Origin: Muricea muricata | Lineage: Eukaryota > Cnidaria > Anthozoa > Malacalcyonacea > Plexauridae | DNA: 64,000 nucleotides | Direction of reading: 5' to 3' | Assembly: GCA_963855995.1 (NCBI GenBank) | Contig: OY979721.1 | Coordinates: 2,108,001-2,172,000, forward strand | Part shown: positions 33,193 through 45,050 of the stretch, piece by piece | Position numbering within the stretch: position 1 is the stretch's first letter | How the letters are laid out: each line of letters opens with the position of its first letter | Made by a program: the position numbers and the translations under genes | The notes under the pieces: generated by a model | The model's database searches: none | What the model saw: only the letters and a program-made list of their open reading frames with translations | What the model was told of the DNA's origin: nothing

Positions 33193-34348
33193 AACCTCAA
33201 AATCATTAATGTACTGTTTTAGTTCATTGAATATTCATTCACTGTCACACATTGTTAACCGTCCGTATGAAAGAATTCAATGATAACTTCCGCTGAGTAA
33301 AAATTTAACAATTATTACAGAGTAAGGTGTGACTGTTTTGATATAGCTTCAAAAGAAATGCAAATCACTCTAAAAGAAAGATATTGTTAATATGAATCAC
33401 GTGAATTATCAATATTATAGCGACAAATAGTATGCAAAATCGCATCAGTTCAGCAGCACTTTGAAACAGTCGCCGAATCGTTTCCACGGATATCAGGTAT
33501 GATTATATGAAATATCAAGGTAGATCGAGGATATCATTGAAAGCAACATATGAGCGATCGTACACAACACATATATGACCGTAAATCAAGTTCGTTTAAT
33601 TCAGCTTTCGACTAATTTGAAGGAATGGATTACATATGTATATGATAACCACAACACAACTACATGGTAAATGAATGCATAGCTAATTTCAGGGCGAATA
33701 ATTCGGTCGACAATCATCGAGAGAAGAGACTAAAATATGCAAGAATAAATGTTTTTGGCAAGCTCTGTGAGATAAAGCATCTTAATTAGCTATGTATCGT
33801 ACCAAATAGTGAACTGGACACAATACAACGGGTACTTAAAATGATCAAGTTATTTCGAGTTATTATTAGTTGAGATGTTACTGTAATATCTACTCCAGAT
33901 TAGATTACATGCAATGCAAGAGATTACAAGTGTAAATTACTAACATCCTCGCACGCAAGATGCAGCGTTCAGTTAATTTTCGGTTTTCTCTGATCTACCG
34001 AGGCCACAAACTCCGATAGTGACCTTGAGTAAACACTTAAGTAACAATTCTGGAAAACACTTGACTTAAAGTCGTTATACGCGGATAGATTCTTATAGGC
34101 GGATAGATATATCTGTTGTACTCAACTGTTTTGTATCAGTTTTACGATGGTGAGCACCTTGCATGGGTCTTAAGTCTCGTTCGTGCTTATAATATTGTCC
34201 ATTTCGGTATTCTACAGTGTACGTACTATTTTGTGTACTTAATTTGTAGGATTAACAATCGAATAATAAAACCTCACATTCAGCTAGAGTACAAATATGT
34301 AGCATTGTTTAATGAATAATGTGATCACGACTATGTTTCTATCTCTTA
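33193..34348. other. Gene-free stretch
   Basis: No supported gene or repeat recognised. Confidence 0.4.
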
Positions 34349-35022
34349 AGCCTAGTTGCCATTTGGTCGTGAATGTCGTAGCAAAGTTATTCTCGACGAC
34401 AGGATATAGTCCAGATCTACATTTTTCTTTGGAAGGCTGTATTCAAATTAGTCATTAAATGTAGATCGGTGTACATACTGTCACATCGGTCACTTTGATA
34501 TATTCAAAACATTCACCAGCGACCGCGGAGCAATTTTTGGATTGAGGGGGCCGAATGGTTAGCTTTCCAGGGGCGGCGAGGGGGGTTGGGGCAACAATCG
34601 AGTCTCCATTCTTGCTTCGTTCTTTTTCAACTTTTTTCCGGTTTTTTTAAATTTTTTTTTACTTTTTTTCTTAAACTGTCTTGTGGTTGCGACGTGTTCA
34701 TGTTTATTGTTGGGATTTTTTTCGTTCTTTATCCGTAAATATTGGAAAAAATATATGTATGTTTTTTCGACGCCAATCCTTTTGTCTCCTTTTGCTGGAT
34801 GTCAGAGTGCGTTTTCCCAAAATCACAGGCAAAATGTTAATGAGGTGCTCTTGACCGGAGCTGTAACAACGCTACTTATTGGAAAAACGTCAAGTAGCAC
34901 TGGTTATAATTAACCGCCATTCAACCAATCACTGGAAAATTATTGGGGGGGCCAAGGCCCCCGCCCCCCCCCCCCCCCCTCCTCCGCGGTCCCTGTTCAC
35001 AACAAAATGGAAACTAAACTTT
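34349..35022. repeat. MITE-like repeat, family E, copy 2 (interrupted)
   Basis: The reverse complement of the copy at 1301-1494, with ends CCTAGTTGCCATTTGGTCGT and AAATGGAAACTAAAC. It is split by the element at 34517-34995. Confidence 0.7.
34517..34995. mobile_element. Insertion with CAG..CTG inverted ends inside a family E repeat
   Basis: The ends CAGCGACCGCGGAG and CTCCGCGGTCCCTG are inverted repeats, flanked by TTCAC at 34512-34516 and 34996-35000. Comparison with the copy at 1301-1494 shows that removing the insert and one TTCAC restores the repeat. The element also contains a G/C-run hairpin near its right end (34945-34980). No transposase frame; the superfamily is uncertain. Confidence 0.75.
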
Positions 35023-35194
35023 ACTGTGTAAGTGACACACATACTAAACTTTCTTGTGTAGTTCTCGGTACGCAAAGCTACGCTGGTTAGACATTGAACC
35101 AACATTCGAAAACACCGAAAGCCCTCCCAATGTTTTTAAGAAAAAATATCGCCGAATATTTCTTCGAAGGCCATAATCAAAGTGTTTCTGTAGC

Positions 35195-35322
35195 AGAAAA
35201 ATGTTAGTCAAAATGCGGAACTTTAATATGAGTTTGACCAGTTACTGTCTATATTTGAAAATTATGAACAAGGCGAATACTATAGGCTGAATAGAGCTAT
35301 TCTGCTTTCGTTCAACCGACCG
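35195..35322. repeat. Family C foldback element, partial copy
   Basis: GTCAAAATGCGGAACTTTAA, GACCAGTTACTG and AATAGAGCTATTCTGC, ending TCGTTCAACCGACC, match the right half of family C. Confidence 0.6.
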
Positions 35323-35622
35323 CAGAGCTGTAAAATTAATACAACAGAAACGATCTACTTTTGTGACACACCCTGTAGAATAAAATCTTGGAGAAATAAA
35401 AAATGAAAGTCAATACGATTTCAATCACAGCTGAATATATCAAGTTTCAAACTCGTTGTGGCCTGCTGAATCAACTGAGCAAATATTTGACGATTCGATG
35501 TATATTGTAACATGATACCCCACGCTGCACTGCTTAAACGCCTCAGAGAACATCTTACATCGACACAGCTTTTCAATCAAGCGCCATATTAATACTAATC
35601 TGATTTCGAATCTAGCTTCACG

Positions 35623-38600
35623 ATGGCTGGAGTGTCTCTGTCTCCCGGAAGAATCGTTGGTATAGTTGTTGGTGTGGCGGTGATATTTGCGATCGGATTC
35701 GCGATCGGTTGGGTAGCGGCCCCAACCGATTCAGACAGCAGCAATGAAAAATACGACATGAAATACGTTGCAAAACAACGCAAGGAAGACCAGAAAAAGA
35801 AGGATGATTTCCACGCACAACTCTACGAGACTCTGAATGCTGCAAAAATCGGCGAAAATCTTAGGTAAGCGAAAACTATTAGCTTGTATTTTTGCGCCAG
35901 GATTAACTTTAGGTTGCTCTTGGCAACCGTGCGAAAATCACAAGAAAACATTAAAATTAAACACATTAAGAAATCTGCTGATATGATAATTTGAATGCTT
36001 CAACTGAGAAACAGGCAATTTAAGTAAATATTGAACTAGAATGGGATTAATCATTCATTAACTTTGCTTGGGCATAATGTAATTTGTAAATGCATAATAC
36101 CTTATTGATAATCGATATTGTAAACGCGGAACTGCCTGTGCGGTTAGTACAACAGCTTTCCCAAAATTGCGCAACCAGAATTTGGTTTGAAAATCTTTTA
36201 AAACTTAATAATCTGTTAGGTGTCGGAGAGCTGGGCAGTCGAGAAATTTCTGAGATTTTGAAAAGTTAAAACTCAAATTACACCGTTTCTGTGCTTGGTT
36301 GTGTAAACTGAAAGTATGCCATTCGATCATGTATTGAAAAACAAATCGTTTCTAAAAACTGAAAACTTTGCAAAAATTGATCCTTTCTGCTATTTTAATT
36401 ACTTTACGATGAGTGAATTGTTATTAAAGTGATGATAAAGATGCACAAAAATTTGAAAACCGAGCTTATTTCATCTTGGAATGGAGTCGTATTTGTTTGT
36501 ATTTAAGAATCAAGTGTTACTAGACTGCTGATATATGCCAGACGAAAGCACATCACGAAATCAAATCAATCATGAAGAAGATGTAGCACATACAGTATAA
36601 ATGTCATGATAACATCACAACAGATGAAAAGTATTAGAACGCAAATGCCATTCATGCTGCTTTCGCCAACAAATATAGCTACACATGCACAGACACAATA
36701 AAAACAGATAACTTACTATACTATAAAATGACAGAAATCATATAAATGTCAAACGCATGCCATCTTCATACACATGCCGTTTCCTCTTCAACCGTATTGT
36801 AGCGTAAATGTAGCGTATTCTATTGTGTCCATCTTATTAGCTCTACCTACGTTTCGTTATGATATACGGTTGAAATTGAAAACGACCTTTACCATAACTG
36901 GTCTTGGACGTGCAGCCGGCACAGGCACGAAAAACATAATAAAGGCACAGAACTTGTGTTTGAGTCTTTTAAATGGCGAAACACCCTGTGGCTTTGTGTG
37001 ATCGAAAAGTGGGATTACGATCGCCAGTTTCCCGGCTTTGATTCGTCTGTGCTTAACCATTCTTCACATTTTACAAACGCCTAATCTTTTCGACCGTGAA
37101 GGAATTATTTCTTTAGATTAAATATTCAACCCACTAGAACCCTCCAAAGTTCGATAAACCTTTCTCACACGTCACTACTGAGTTCCCGACGAAGAAAGGC
37201 CCCTCGCTCGAAACGTCGATTTTCGCTTTTTCAGGTTTTTGTACAACCGTATTAAATCAGTGAATAGGGGATTTAAGATGCTACGACTACTACGGTCAAA
37301 ACAAAATCATTCAAATAAATGGTAGTAAAGAAAACTTGTCATTAATTTATAATCGTGTTCGCAATACAATGAGCAATCGAAAAGGAAAGAAAATTTAAAG
37401 AATAAAAAATTGTGAACAATGATGACATGAATACCTGGAGACGAAGTCGTCGCACTCTTTACAACGCCAAATCGCAAATTTCACGTATTGTTCACAACGC
37501 CCGCATGATAAGCCGGTTCAAGTCTTATTTTAATTTCGGTTTAGTAAAACTCTTCCTCGACATAAAGGCTGTATCATTAACCTATTTTTCTGTATTAAAA
37601 TCATACGATTGATAATAGACAACAAGTTTTCTTTACTACCATTTGTATGAATGATCTTGTTTTGACCGTAGTGGTCGCGTTGCCATCGTAGCATCTTAAA
37701 GTCCCTAATATGTTCATTTTCCCGCAGGTATTTCTCAGATCGTCCCCACGTTGGAGGAACGCCTCGATCCAAGGTGTTGGCCGATGAGATTGAAAAAAGA
37801 TGGCGGGAGTACAAGTTCGACCATGTAGAACAACCAAAGTATAACATTCTCTTACCTTACGTGAGCCCCAATGTCTCAAACTCGGTACAGATTTTGAATT
37901 CCACAGGAAATGTGACTTTTGAGTTTTCTGGAAGAGAAATGGTAACGTTAGCTTGTTATTTTTTCCATTTTTGACAAAACCTGCCAACATTCTCCGTGGC
38001 AGCGAAAGAGAAGAAGTAACTAAACGAGTACCGTAGCTAGGCTGAAAATTTAGGTTTGGTCCTCACTGGTCACTAGAGAGGTTCAGATTTGACTTCCTCT
38101 ACCACTTTCGTTACCTTTTCCCGATTTTTAAACAATTTGATTGGTTAATCGGGTAGGTCCGGCGCATCTGATTGGCTGAAAGATAGATTAAAGTAGTGGC
38201 AGAGGTATTGGAAGCCACATCTGAACCTCTCTGCTGGCCACATAAGAACAAGCACAAGCTAAAACAAAATACAAAACACAAAAATGTAGTGAATTCGTAC
38301 GACATTAGCATCGACACAAGCCGCCACAAGACTACGATCATAAGCTATAGTAGAACTAAACCAAATTCAAGGGAAAATTATTTCCGCTTTGTCTTCGTAA
38401 ACCTCTGAGGAAGACCCCTTTGTTATGTTGCTTCGCTTATATCGCTAGTGCATGAGCACAGGCTAGGCCAGTTTCAACTGTATCATCATAATTGATTTCT
38501 TTAGAAATTTATTGTTTTCACAGTCGATGAACACAGAAATCTTTGCATAGCGGGACTAAATCGTCCAGCTGGAAACCCTACTGCACTATATTAACTACAA

Positions 38601-39456
38601 TAATCTCCGAAGTTGCCGGTTTGATGCTCAGTAGGTTCTTCTCGATGTGACTTAATAAGTTAACACTCTCTACCCGAAACTCGTAGTGTATACAAAAGGT
38701 CACCTTCAGTGCTTTTTCCACAATCGCTATTCGTCGCAATTCGTTGCTCCGCAAGCGGCCCAAACAGAAGCAGTGGCACCCCCTGGAAAAATAGCGTTTC
38801 TTAATATTTCCCAGTGGCAGATCCAGGGTAAGTCAAAATAAATTATAGCAGCCAATTTTAAATTCAAAATAACTTTATAACAATGTCATAGGTTATGAAT
38901 TTCAAAAGAATAAAATCTAACCAATGAAGTTGCTTTGAAGGTATTTTAAAATGTAAATATATCCTAGAATGAGCTGTGGTAATTTATTTTGACTCACGCT
39001 AGATCCGCCACTGGTATTTCCGGCAGTGGGTGAATACTACAGTTTACAGCCCTTGTTGGGTAGGTGCTTACGCTAAGAACACTGAAGATGATTTTCCACA
39101 TACTTTTCTATGCTACATATCACAGACAGTACATGACGGACCCCCCGAGCTTCGCTATAACGAGCATTTTAAATGTTTTAGACGGCAGATCCGAGCGAGA
39201 AGGATCCGGATATGATAGCACCTTTACTAGGCTTTGCAAAACAAGGTTCTGTCGAAGGAAAGCTGCTGTATGTGAATTACGGAAGAGCCGAGGATTTTAA
39301 GGTTTTAAAAAACAACCTCGGTATCTCCGATTGCAGCGGGTACATTGCCATTATGAGATACGGGAAAATTTATCGTGGAGACAAGGTAAGCAATTAAACT
39401 TAACGATCTATATTTATATTAGAATCATCATCACCATCACCATCATCATTATCATT

Positions 39457-39499
<43 letters not shown>

Positions 39500-42400
39500 C
39501 CTTTACCATCACCATCATCATCATCATCATCACCATCATCATCATTATCACCATCATCATTACCATTACCATCACCATCACCATCCCATCATCACCATCA
39601 CCATCATTATCATCATGTTCACAACCACGCCCATACAGTCGACATCTACTAGCACTCTCATATAATTAAAGGTAAAGCACGCCCAAGAGTGTGGGGCAAT
39701 GGGCGCCATATTATACAATGATCCAGCAGACTATGCCAAAGAGGGGCAGGATAAAGTTTACCCGAAATACATTTGGCTTCCAAAGACAGGAGTCCAACGC
39801 GGGAGCATCTTCAAAGGTCGAGGAGATCCCCTAACTCCAGCCTTGCCGTCCGTGGATGGAGTCATCAGATTACCCGAAGATAAGGCGAACCTACCAAAAA
39901 TCCCTGCAACTCCGATGCCGTATGGAGATGCAGTTGAATTGATGAAAATCATGGAAGGTTTGATATTTGATTTGATATGGTGTGGTGGGATGTGATGTGA
40001 TGTGCAGGGCTGCATAAAATATATGTACTTTATTCACTGGGACCAGAAAGTTAATGAAAATATTTTCTGCAAGTAAACGCCTAAAAACTGTTTTATAAGT
40101 CATCCAGATGCATAAGAAAGTGAAAATTAAATATGCACCAATGGATGCTTGCAAAGAGTGACCGTTTCTTTGATCACAGCTAGCTTTTTTGATGACCTAT
40201 CCCCATCATTCAAGTACTCGCCATCATAAAGCTCAACTATTTGCTTAATGGCGTATCGAGTGCATGTAGAGAAATACTTTCTCATTTTCTTTCTTTCTGT
40301 TACTTTTTCTTTGAGACCTTTTAGATTTTATAATCTTATCTTTCTGCCAACCTCAAAATTTTCCTGGGATCCCTGGCCAATGGTCTTGCGGTCCGTCATA
40401 TTTGCAGCCCTGGCGATGTGACCTCTTCATGTCCGTTTATTTCAAAATTTCAAAAACGAATGACCCAGATAAGATTGCTGAAGAAATACTTGCATGCTAA
40501 TATTAACAAGCCACCACGAAATCTCCTTTGAATCCATTTCTTTGAATCCATTCTTAACTCAACAACCAGACACGGAATTTTATCACGGATTTGACAGGAT
40601 TTGATTTTGATTGCCATGATAGGTAAAGATGTGCCAGACAGTTGGAAAGGAGATTTAAATATCAACTATAAACTCGGTAATGGTGGCCTTGGAAACAACA
40701 CTGTCAAAATTACAGTCAATGTCCCTAACAAACGGCAAGACGTTTACAATGTCATCGGTACCATATACGGCAAGGAGGAACCGGACAGATGGGTACTAAT
40801 AGGGAATCATAGAGATGCTTGGGGATTTGGAGCCGTAGATGCATCCAGTGGTACAGCAGCGATGATGGAGATCTCACGCAGTTTGGGCGAACTCTTGAAG
40901 AAAGGTAAAATGACCTAGTTTGAATATAACCATCATCTACAGTCACAAACACCATCATGTATAATCAGTATTACCATCATCTATAATCACAAACACCATC
41001 ATTTAGAATCACAATCACCATCATTTAGAATCACAATCACCATCATCTATAATCACAAACACCATCATCTATAATCACAGTCACCATCATCTATATTAAC
41101 AAACGTACCATCATCTATTATCACAATCACCATCATCTACACTGCGACTCACGATATTACTTGTATGAGATATTTATGCCGTACGTATTCAAAATGAGCA
41201 TTGCTATTCATTAAAACTTACGAACATCAAAACAAAGTTGTGAGAAGATATTTACGATGTTGGTATTTGATGTTAGTCACATGACTGAAAAAATATGGCG
41301 TTGTTCCATATTTGAGGCGGACCACGCTATTAGTTTTAAAAATATGATAACACGATAAGACGTCGTTTTTAACTTAATTGGAAGTGGAAACGACATTCTT
41401 TAACCAAAACAGCATAGGTAACAACAAGAGAATGTTTTAGCTAGAAAATAAACGAACTTGGTGTCATAGTTGAAGGATTTTTCAAAGATTACGTGGAATG
41501 GTGGAAAAGAGGGACTCTGGACTTCTAAAATGGATAAGAATGGGAGGTATTAGGCGTTTGAAGGAGAACTGTTCGTAAATTATCAGGATCAACGTCTATC
41601 AACATTTTGAGAAAGTTTGCTTTGCAATATATCTTCAAAACTAGCAATGATGGATTCCTGGTAAGCAATAATAATTCTAAAAGTAGCTCCACTGGTGTAG
41701 TTGAATAAACGTTTGGCACTGGATTGAGGCAAAAAAATGCTTGAGAGCACAACAAGTCGAGACAGACAAGACAGACAAGTCGAGATCAACATGATAATTT
41801 CCTAATGCTGGAAAAGGAACTTCTGATGAAAGGTTTTAGGTAACTGCCAGAGAAGTGGTAGAACGATCATTTAGATCCGTATTATTAGCAACCAACATGT
41901 CTTCATATGTGCCTAAATGTGCAAAAGAGACCTCTGATCCCTATTTCCGCTGTTACCAGCAGAACTCGTTCACTTTACCACTTTTTTGTTGACTCCTTAG
42001 CCTCGCCTGTCACATACCATCATTGAATATCAATAATCTAACTCATGCATACATTTTCCAAGCTTTATCATGCTGATTTCATCTGCCCGTCAAAAGGACA
42101 AACTTCTGTTGTGCTTTCAAGCATTTTTTTGCCACAATCCAGTGCCAAACGTTTATTCCACGACACCAGTCGAGGCACTTTTAGAATTATTATTGCTTAC
42201 CAGGAATCCATCATTGCTAGTTTTGAAGATATATGGCCAAGCAAACTTTCTCAAAATGTTGATAGACGTTGATCATGATAATTTACGAACAGTTCTCCTT
42301 CAAACGCCTAATACCTCCCATTCTTATCCATTTTAGAAGTCCAGAATCCCGCTTTTCTACCGTTCCACGTAATCTTTGAAAAATCCTTCAACTATGACAC

Positions 42401-44522
42401 CAAGTTCGTTTATTTTCTAGCTAAAACATTCTCTTGTTGTTACCTTTGCTGTTTTTGGTTAAAGAATGTCGTTTCCACTTCCAATTAAGTTAAAAACGAC
42501 GTCCTGTCGTGTTATCATGTTTTTAAAACTAATAGCGTGGTCCGCCTCAAAAATGGAACAACGCCATATTTTTTCAGTCATGTGACTAACATCAAATATC
42601 AACATCGTAAAGATCTTCTCACAACTTTGTTTTGATGTTCGTAAGTTTTAATGAATAGCAATGCTCATTTTGAATACGTACGGCATGAATATCTCATTCA
42701 AGTAATATCGTGAGTCGCACTGTATAATCAGAATTACCATCATCTATAATCACAAACACCATCATTCAAAATCAAAATTACCATCATCTATAATCACAGT
42801 CACCTTTAATTTTGATCATGATCTATAATCCCAATCGTTACAAGGTTGGCGTCCAAGACGTACTATTAAGTTCTGCAGCTGGGGAGCAGAAGAGTCAGGT
42901 CTGATTGGCTCAACAGAATGGGTAGAAGAAAACGAGAAAGTTTTATCAACAAAAGCTGTTACATACATAAACGTTGATATAGCTTGCGATGGAAACCTCA
43001 CTTTAAAACTGCAAGGCTCCCCTCTGTTAAAGACTCCGATTACACAAAATGTTAAGGACGTTGATGATCCGCACGGAGGGAAAGTATTCGACCAAATGGT
43101 GAACGTTTCAGCTAAGAAAAAAAATGAGACAATAAATTATGGAAATTTGGGTTCTGGTTCTGATTATGCAAGTTTTTATCAATTTGTTGGTACGTATTAA
43201 CGTATCACTACCAGACCTCCAGGAAGAGCAGCTTAGAACTCATAGAGCTATCCAGTATAAATAAAGTTAGTTTAGTTTAGGATTCCTCCTGTAGCAACGC
43301 TGGATCAATAAGAGATGATCCTTACTGGACCTCCAGGAAGAACAGTTTAGAATTGATAGAGCTATCCAGTATAAATAAAGTTAGTTTAGTTTAAGTTTCC
43401 TCTTGTAGTAACACTGAATAAGAGATGATCCTTATTGGACCTCTAAGAAGAACAATTTAGAATTAAATAAAACCAGTGTAGTTTAGGTTTCCTCCTATAG
43501 TAGCAATGGATCAATAAAAATACACGTGAAGACGAACTAAAACAAGAATATTTCCAACAGGAGTGCCTTCCTTGGACATGACTTATGCTGGAAAAGTATT
43601 TTACCCAGTATATCACACCGTGCATGACACGTATAAATGGCTCCAGGGCCTAATCGATCCAAACTTTGTGTTCCACCTCACCACTGCAAAGGTCGCTACG
43701 AGATTCCTTATGTACACTGCAGACAGCTTCGTGCTGCCTCTAGATGTCACAGAGTATGGGAAATCGCTAGATAGTTCTTTCGCAGCGTTCAAAGAAGATT
43801 ACGAAAACCTGCTAAAGGCGGAAAATGTGACCTTGACGTATATCAGCGATGCGATTGACAAGTAAGATTTGATAAAGTGGGGGGAGGCTAGGAATTTAAC
43901 ACATATCAAATGCTCCTTCTCCCTGGCATAACCAAAATGTTGATCAATTGCACCTAGGTGTCCCCTCGTTCACCTGACATATAGTTTCTTAAAGTGCTTA
44001 TGAGAAGAAATTTTACCGCCAACTCACTGGAAACTTCTGCTATGTCTCCCCCCCCCCCCTCGTATGATTCCATTCAAAAGAACATTTGACTGCCAATTGC
44101 CTGTGAATAGTCGAGGGTAAATCAATGATGATTTTGTGGCAATCATTTTATAAATCCATCAACAACACTCTGCTTTCTCTATTTCAAGATTCAAAACCAA
44201 AGCGAATGCATTCAAAACGGAGAAAGACAAAGCAATAGATGAAAAGGACGATATCAGACTTCGAGACCTAAACGACAGAATGGTGAACGTGGAGAAAGCC
44301 TTCATAACCGCGCCTGGTCTTCCAAACCAACCGATTACACGACATGTTGTCTTCGCGCCTTCCGTCACCAACTCGTACGGTGCGACCAGCTTTCCTGGTG
44401 TTACTGATCTTCTCGGAAAAGAAAACAAGACAGAGGCGGACTGGTTGGAAATCAAGAATCAAGTATCCATTGTGTTCAAAGCCATCTCAGATGCAACGCG
44501 TGCTTTGGATTCCGACGAATAG
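35623..44522 (+). CDS. Glutamate carboxypeptidase II-like M28 metallopeptidase (NAALADase/folate hydrolase family)
   Basis: Eight exons join in one 735-residue frame: 35623-35864, 37728-37941, 39182-39385, 39672-39957, 40623-40904, 42845-43189, 43561-43861 and 44189-44522. It is a type II membrane protein with a TM helix at about 10-31. Protease-associated, M28 peptidase and C-terminal dimerisation regions follow in the order of human GCPII (750 residues). The two-zinc site is complete: His378, bridging Asp388, Glu425-Glu426 (catalytic base and ligand), Asp454 and His543. Arg187, equivalent to the glutamate-binding Arg210, is kept. Residues equivalent to Asn257 and Lys699 of the S1' pocket are Trp255 and Ser687. 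The S1 arginine patch (Arg463, Arg534, Arg536) reads Lys, Asp and Thr. The enzyme probably removes C-terminal residues from peptides at the cell surface, with specificity that may differ from GCPII. Confidence 0.93.
38079..38242. repeat. MITE in intron 2 of the GCPII-like gene
   Basis: The ends AGAGAGGTTCAGATTTGACT...CTACCACTTT and AAAGTAGTGG...ACATCTGAACCTCTCT form inverted repeats of about 35 bp around a centre of about 90 bp. Confidence 0.75.
38243..38415. repeat. Dispersed repeat shared with 49675-49855
   Basis: Both copies contain CATCGACA, CAAGACTACGANCATAAGC, TATNGTAGAAC, AAATTATTTCCGCTTTGTC and TTCGTNANNCTC in the same order. The other copy follows a tRNA-like B box, so both are probably parts of one SINE. 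Confidence 0.6.
38812..39013. mobile_element. hAT-type MITE with 8-bp target duplication
   Basis: The 202-bp element has ends CAGTGGCAGATCCAGGGTAA and CACGCTAGATCCGCCACTG, continuing inward as TCAAAATAAATTAT / ATTTATTTTGA. It is flanked by ATATTTCC and GTATTTCC (7 of 8 identical). CAGTGG-type ends with 8-bp duplications fit hAT elements. A truncated copy lies at 24190-24360. Confidence 0.85.
39424..39617. repeat. (ATC)n / (CAT)n microsatellite
   Basis: Nearly 200 bp of imperfect CAT/ATC triplets in intron 3 of the GCPII-like gene, ending about 55 bp before exon 4. Confidence 0.9.
40920..42830. repeat. 22-bp minisatellite split by a foldback transposon
   Basis: Units of CATCATCTATAATCACAAACAC type repeat every 22 bp on the left (about 40930-41139) and resume on the right (42723 to about 42830). 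The element at 41140-42722 is inserted between them. All lie in intron 5 of the GCPII-like gene. Confidence 0.85.
41140..42722. mobile_element. Long-armed foldback element, Tc1/mariner-type ends
   Basis: Arms of about 618 bp (41140 to about 41757, and about 42105-42722) are highly similar inverted copies around a loop of about 350 bp. The ends read CACTGCGACTCACGATATTA and TAATATCGTGAGTCGCACTG, each next to a TA (41138-41139 and 42723-42724), as expected for Tc1/mariner-type insertion. Matching ORF remnants occur in both arms in opposite orientation (minus 41525-41755, plus 42070-42336). No intact transposase. Confidence 0.88.
43202..43515 (-). repeat. 114-bp tandem repeat array, locus 2
   Basis: The TAGAGCTATCCAGTATAAAT block starts at 43243 and 43357, 114 bp apart, followed by a shortened third unit. 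It is the reverse complement of the arrays at 7850 and 56490. It lies in intron 6 of the GCPII-like gene, ending about 45 bp before exon 7. Confidence 0.85.
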
Positions 44523-44576
44523 TTAAACGAGAAGTTTTTTTGTCTTTCATACTTTCTTAGGTTAGGTTTGCAAAAC

Positions 44577-45050
44577 TGGTGTCAGTTGTTCAAAGTTGGG
44601 TCAGCGTAAACCCTGGGTTTAAGTTTAATCCACTGTTTTAGTTTTATATTTCTACACGGCCGTTTGTTTCAAAACTTCAGAACTCAAAACTACTGTGAAT
44701 CCTGATGAGATTTCTGAAAAAATATTTCCAAGTTTATACTGAACAAGTTGCTGGTATATTCTTTTGTTAACCGAGGACTACGCTAACTAGCTTTTCAACA
44801 ACCGGCCTCTGGGAACACTTGTGCAAAGCTAGGTTAGCGCGATAAACCTTGGATTAAAGTCTAACCCACTGTTCCAGTTTGTGTATTTCAACACTTCTGT
44901 TTATTTCAAAACTTCAGAAACCAAAAGTACCATTGGTCCCAACAAGATTTCTGAAGAAATATTTTTAAACTTACAAACAAGCCGCTTTGAAATCACTCTC
45001 AAACTTTACGTTAACCCAGGGTTAAGCTAACCGACTTTTGATCAACCCGC
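44577..45050. repeat. Two adjacent family D foldback elements
   Basis: Two copies lie head to tail, each starting GTTGTTCAAAGTTGGGTCAG- or CTTGTGCAAAGCTAGGTTAG-like and ending GCTAACNNGCTTTTNNNCAAC. Interior phrases such as TTTCAAAACTTCAGAA and GATTTCTGAAGAAATATTT are shared. The first starts about 55 bp after the GCPII-like stop codon. Another copy is at 52990-53225. Confidence 0.7.

Noticed and set aside
31741..33209. Pro/Phe/His-rich ORFs at 31741-32163 (-) and 32919-33209 (+)
   Set aside because: They translate the 19-bp minisatellite in the two arms of the Mutator-type foldback element.
39331..39669. Ile/Thr-rich ORF over the CAT repeat
   Set aside because: It is a translation of the triplet microsatellite in an intron of the GCPII-like gene.
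41525..42336. Mirrored ORFs with the phrase LLELLLLTRNPSLL
   Set aside because: Both lie in the arms of the foldback element at 41140-42722; they are the same remnant read twice and lack a transposase motif.
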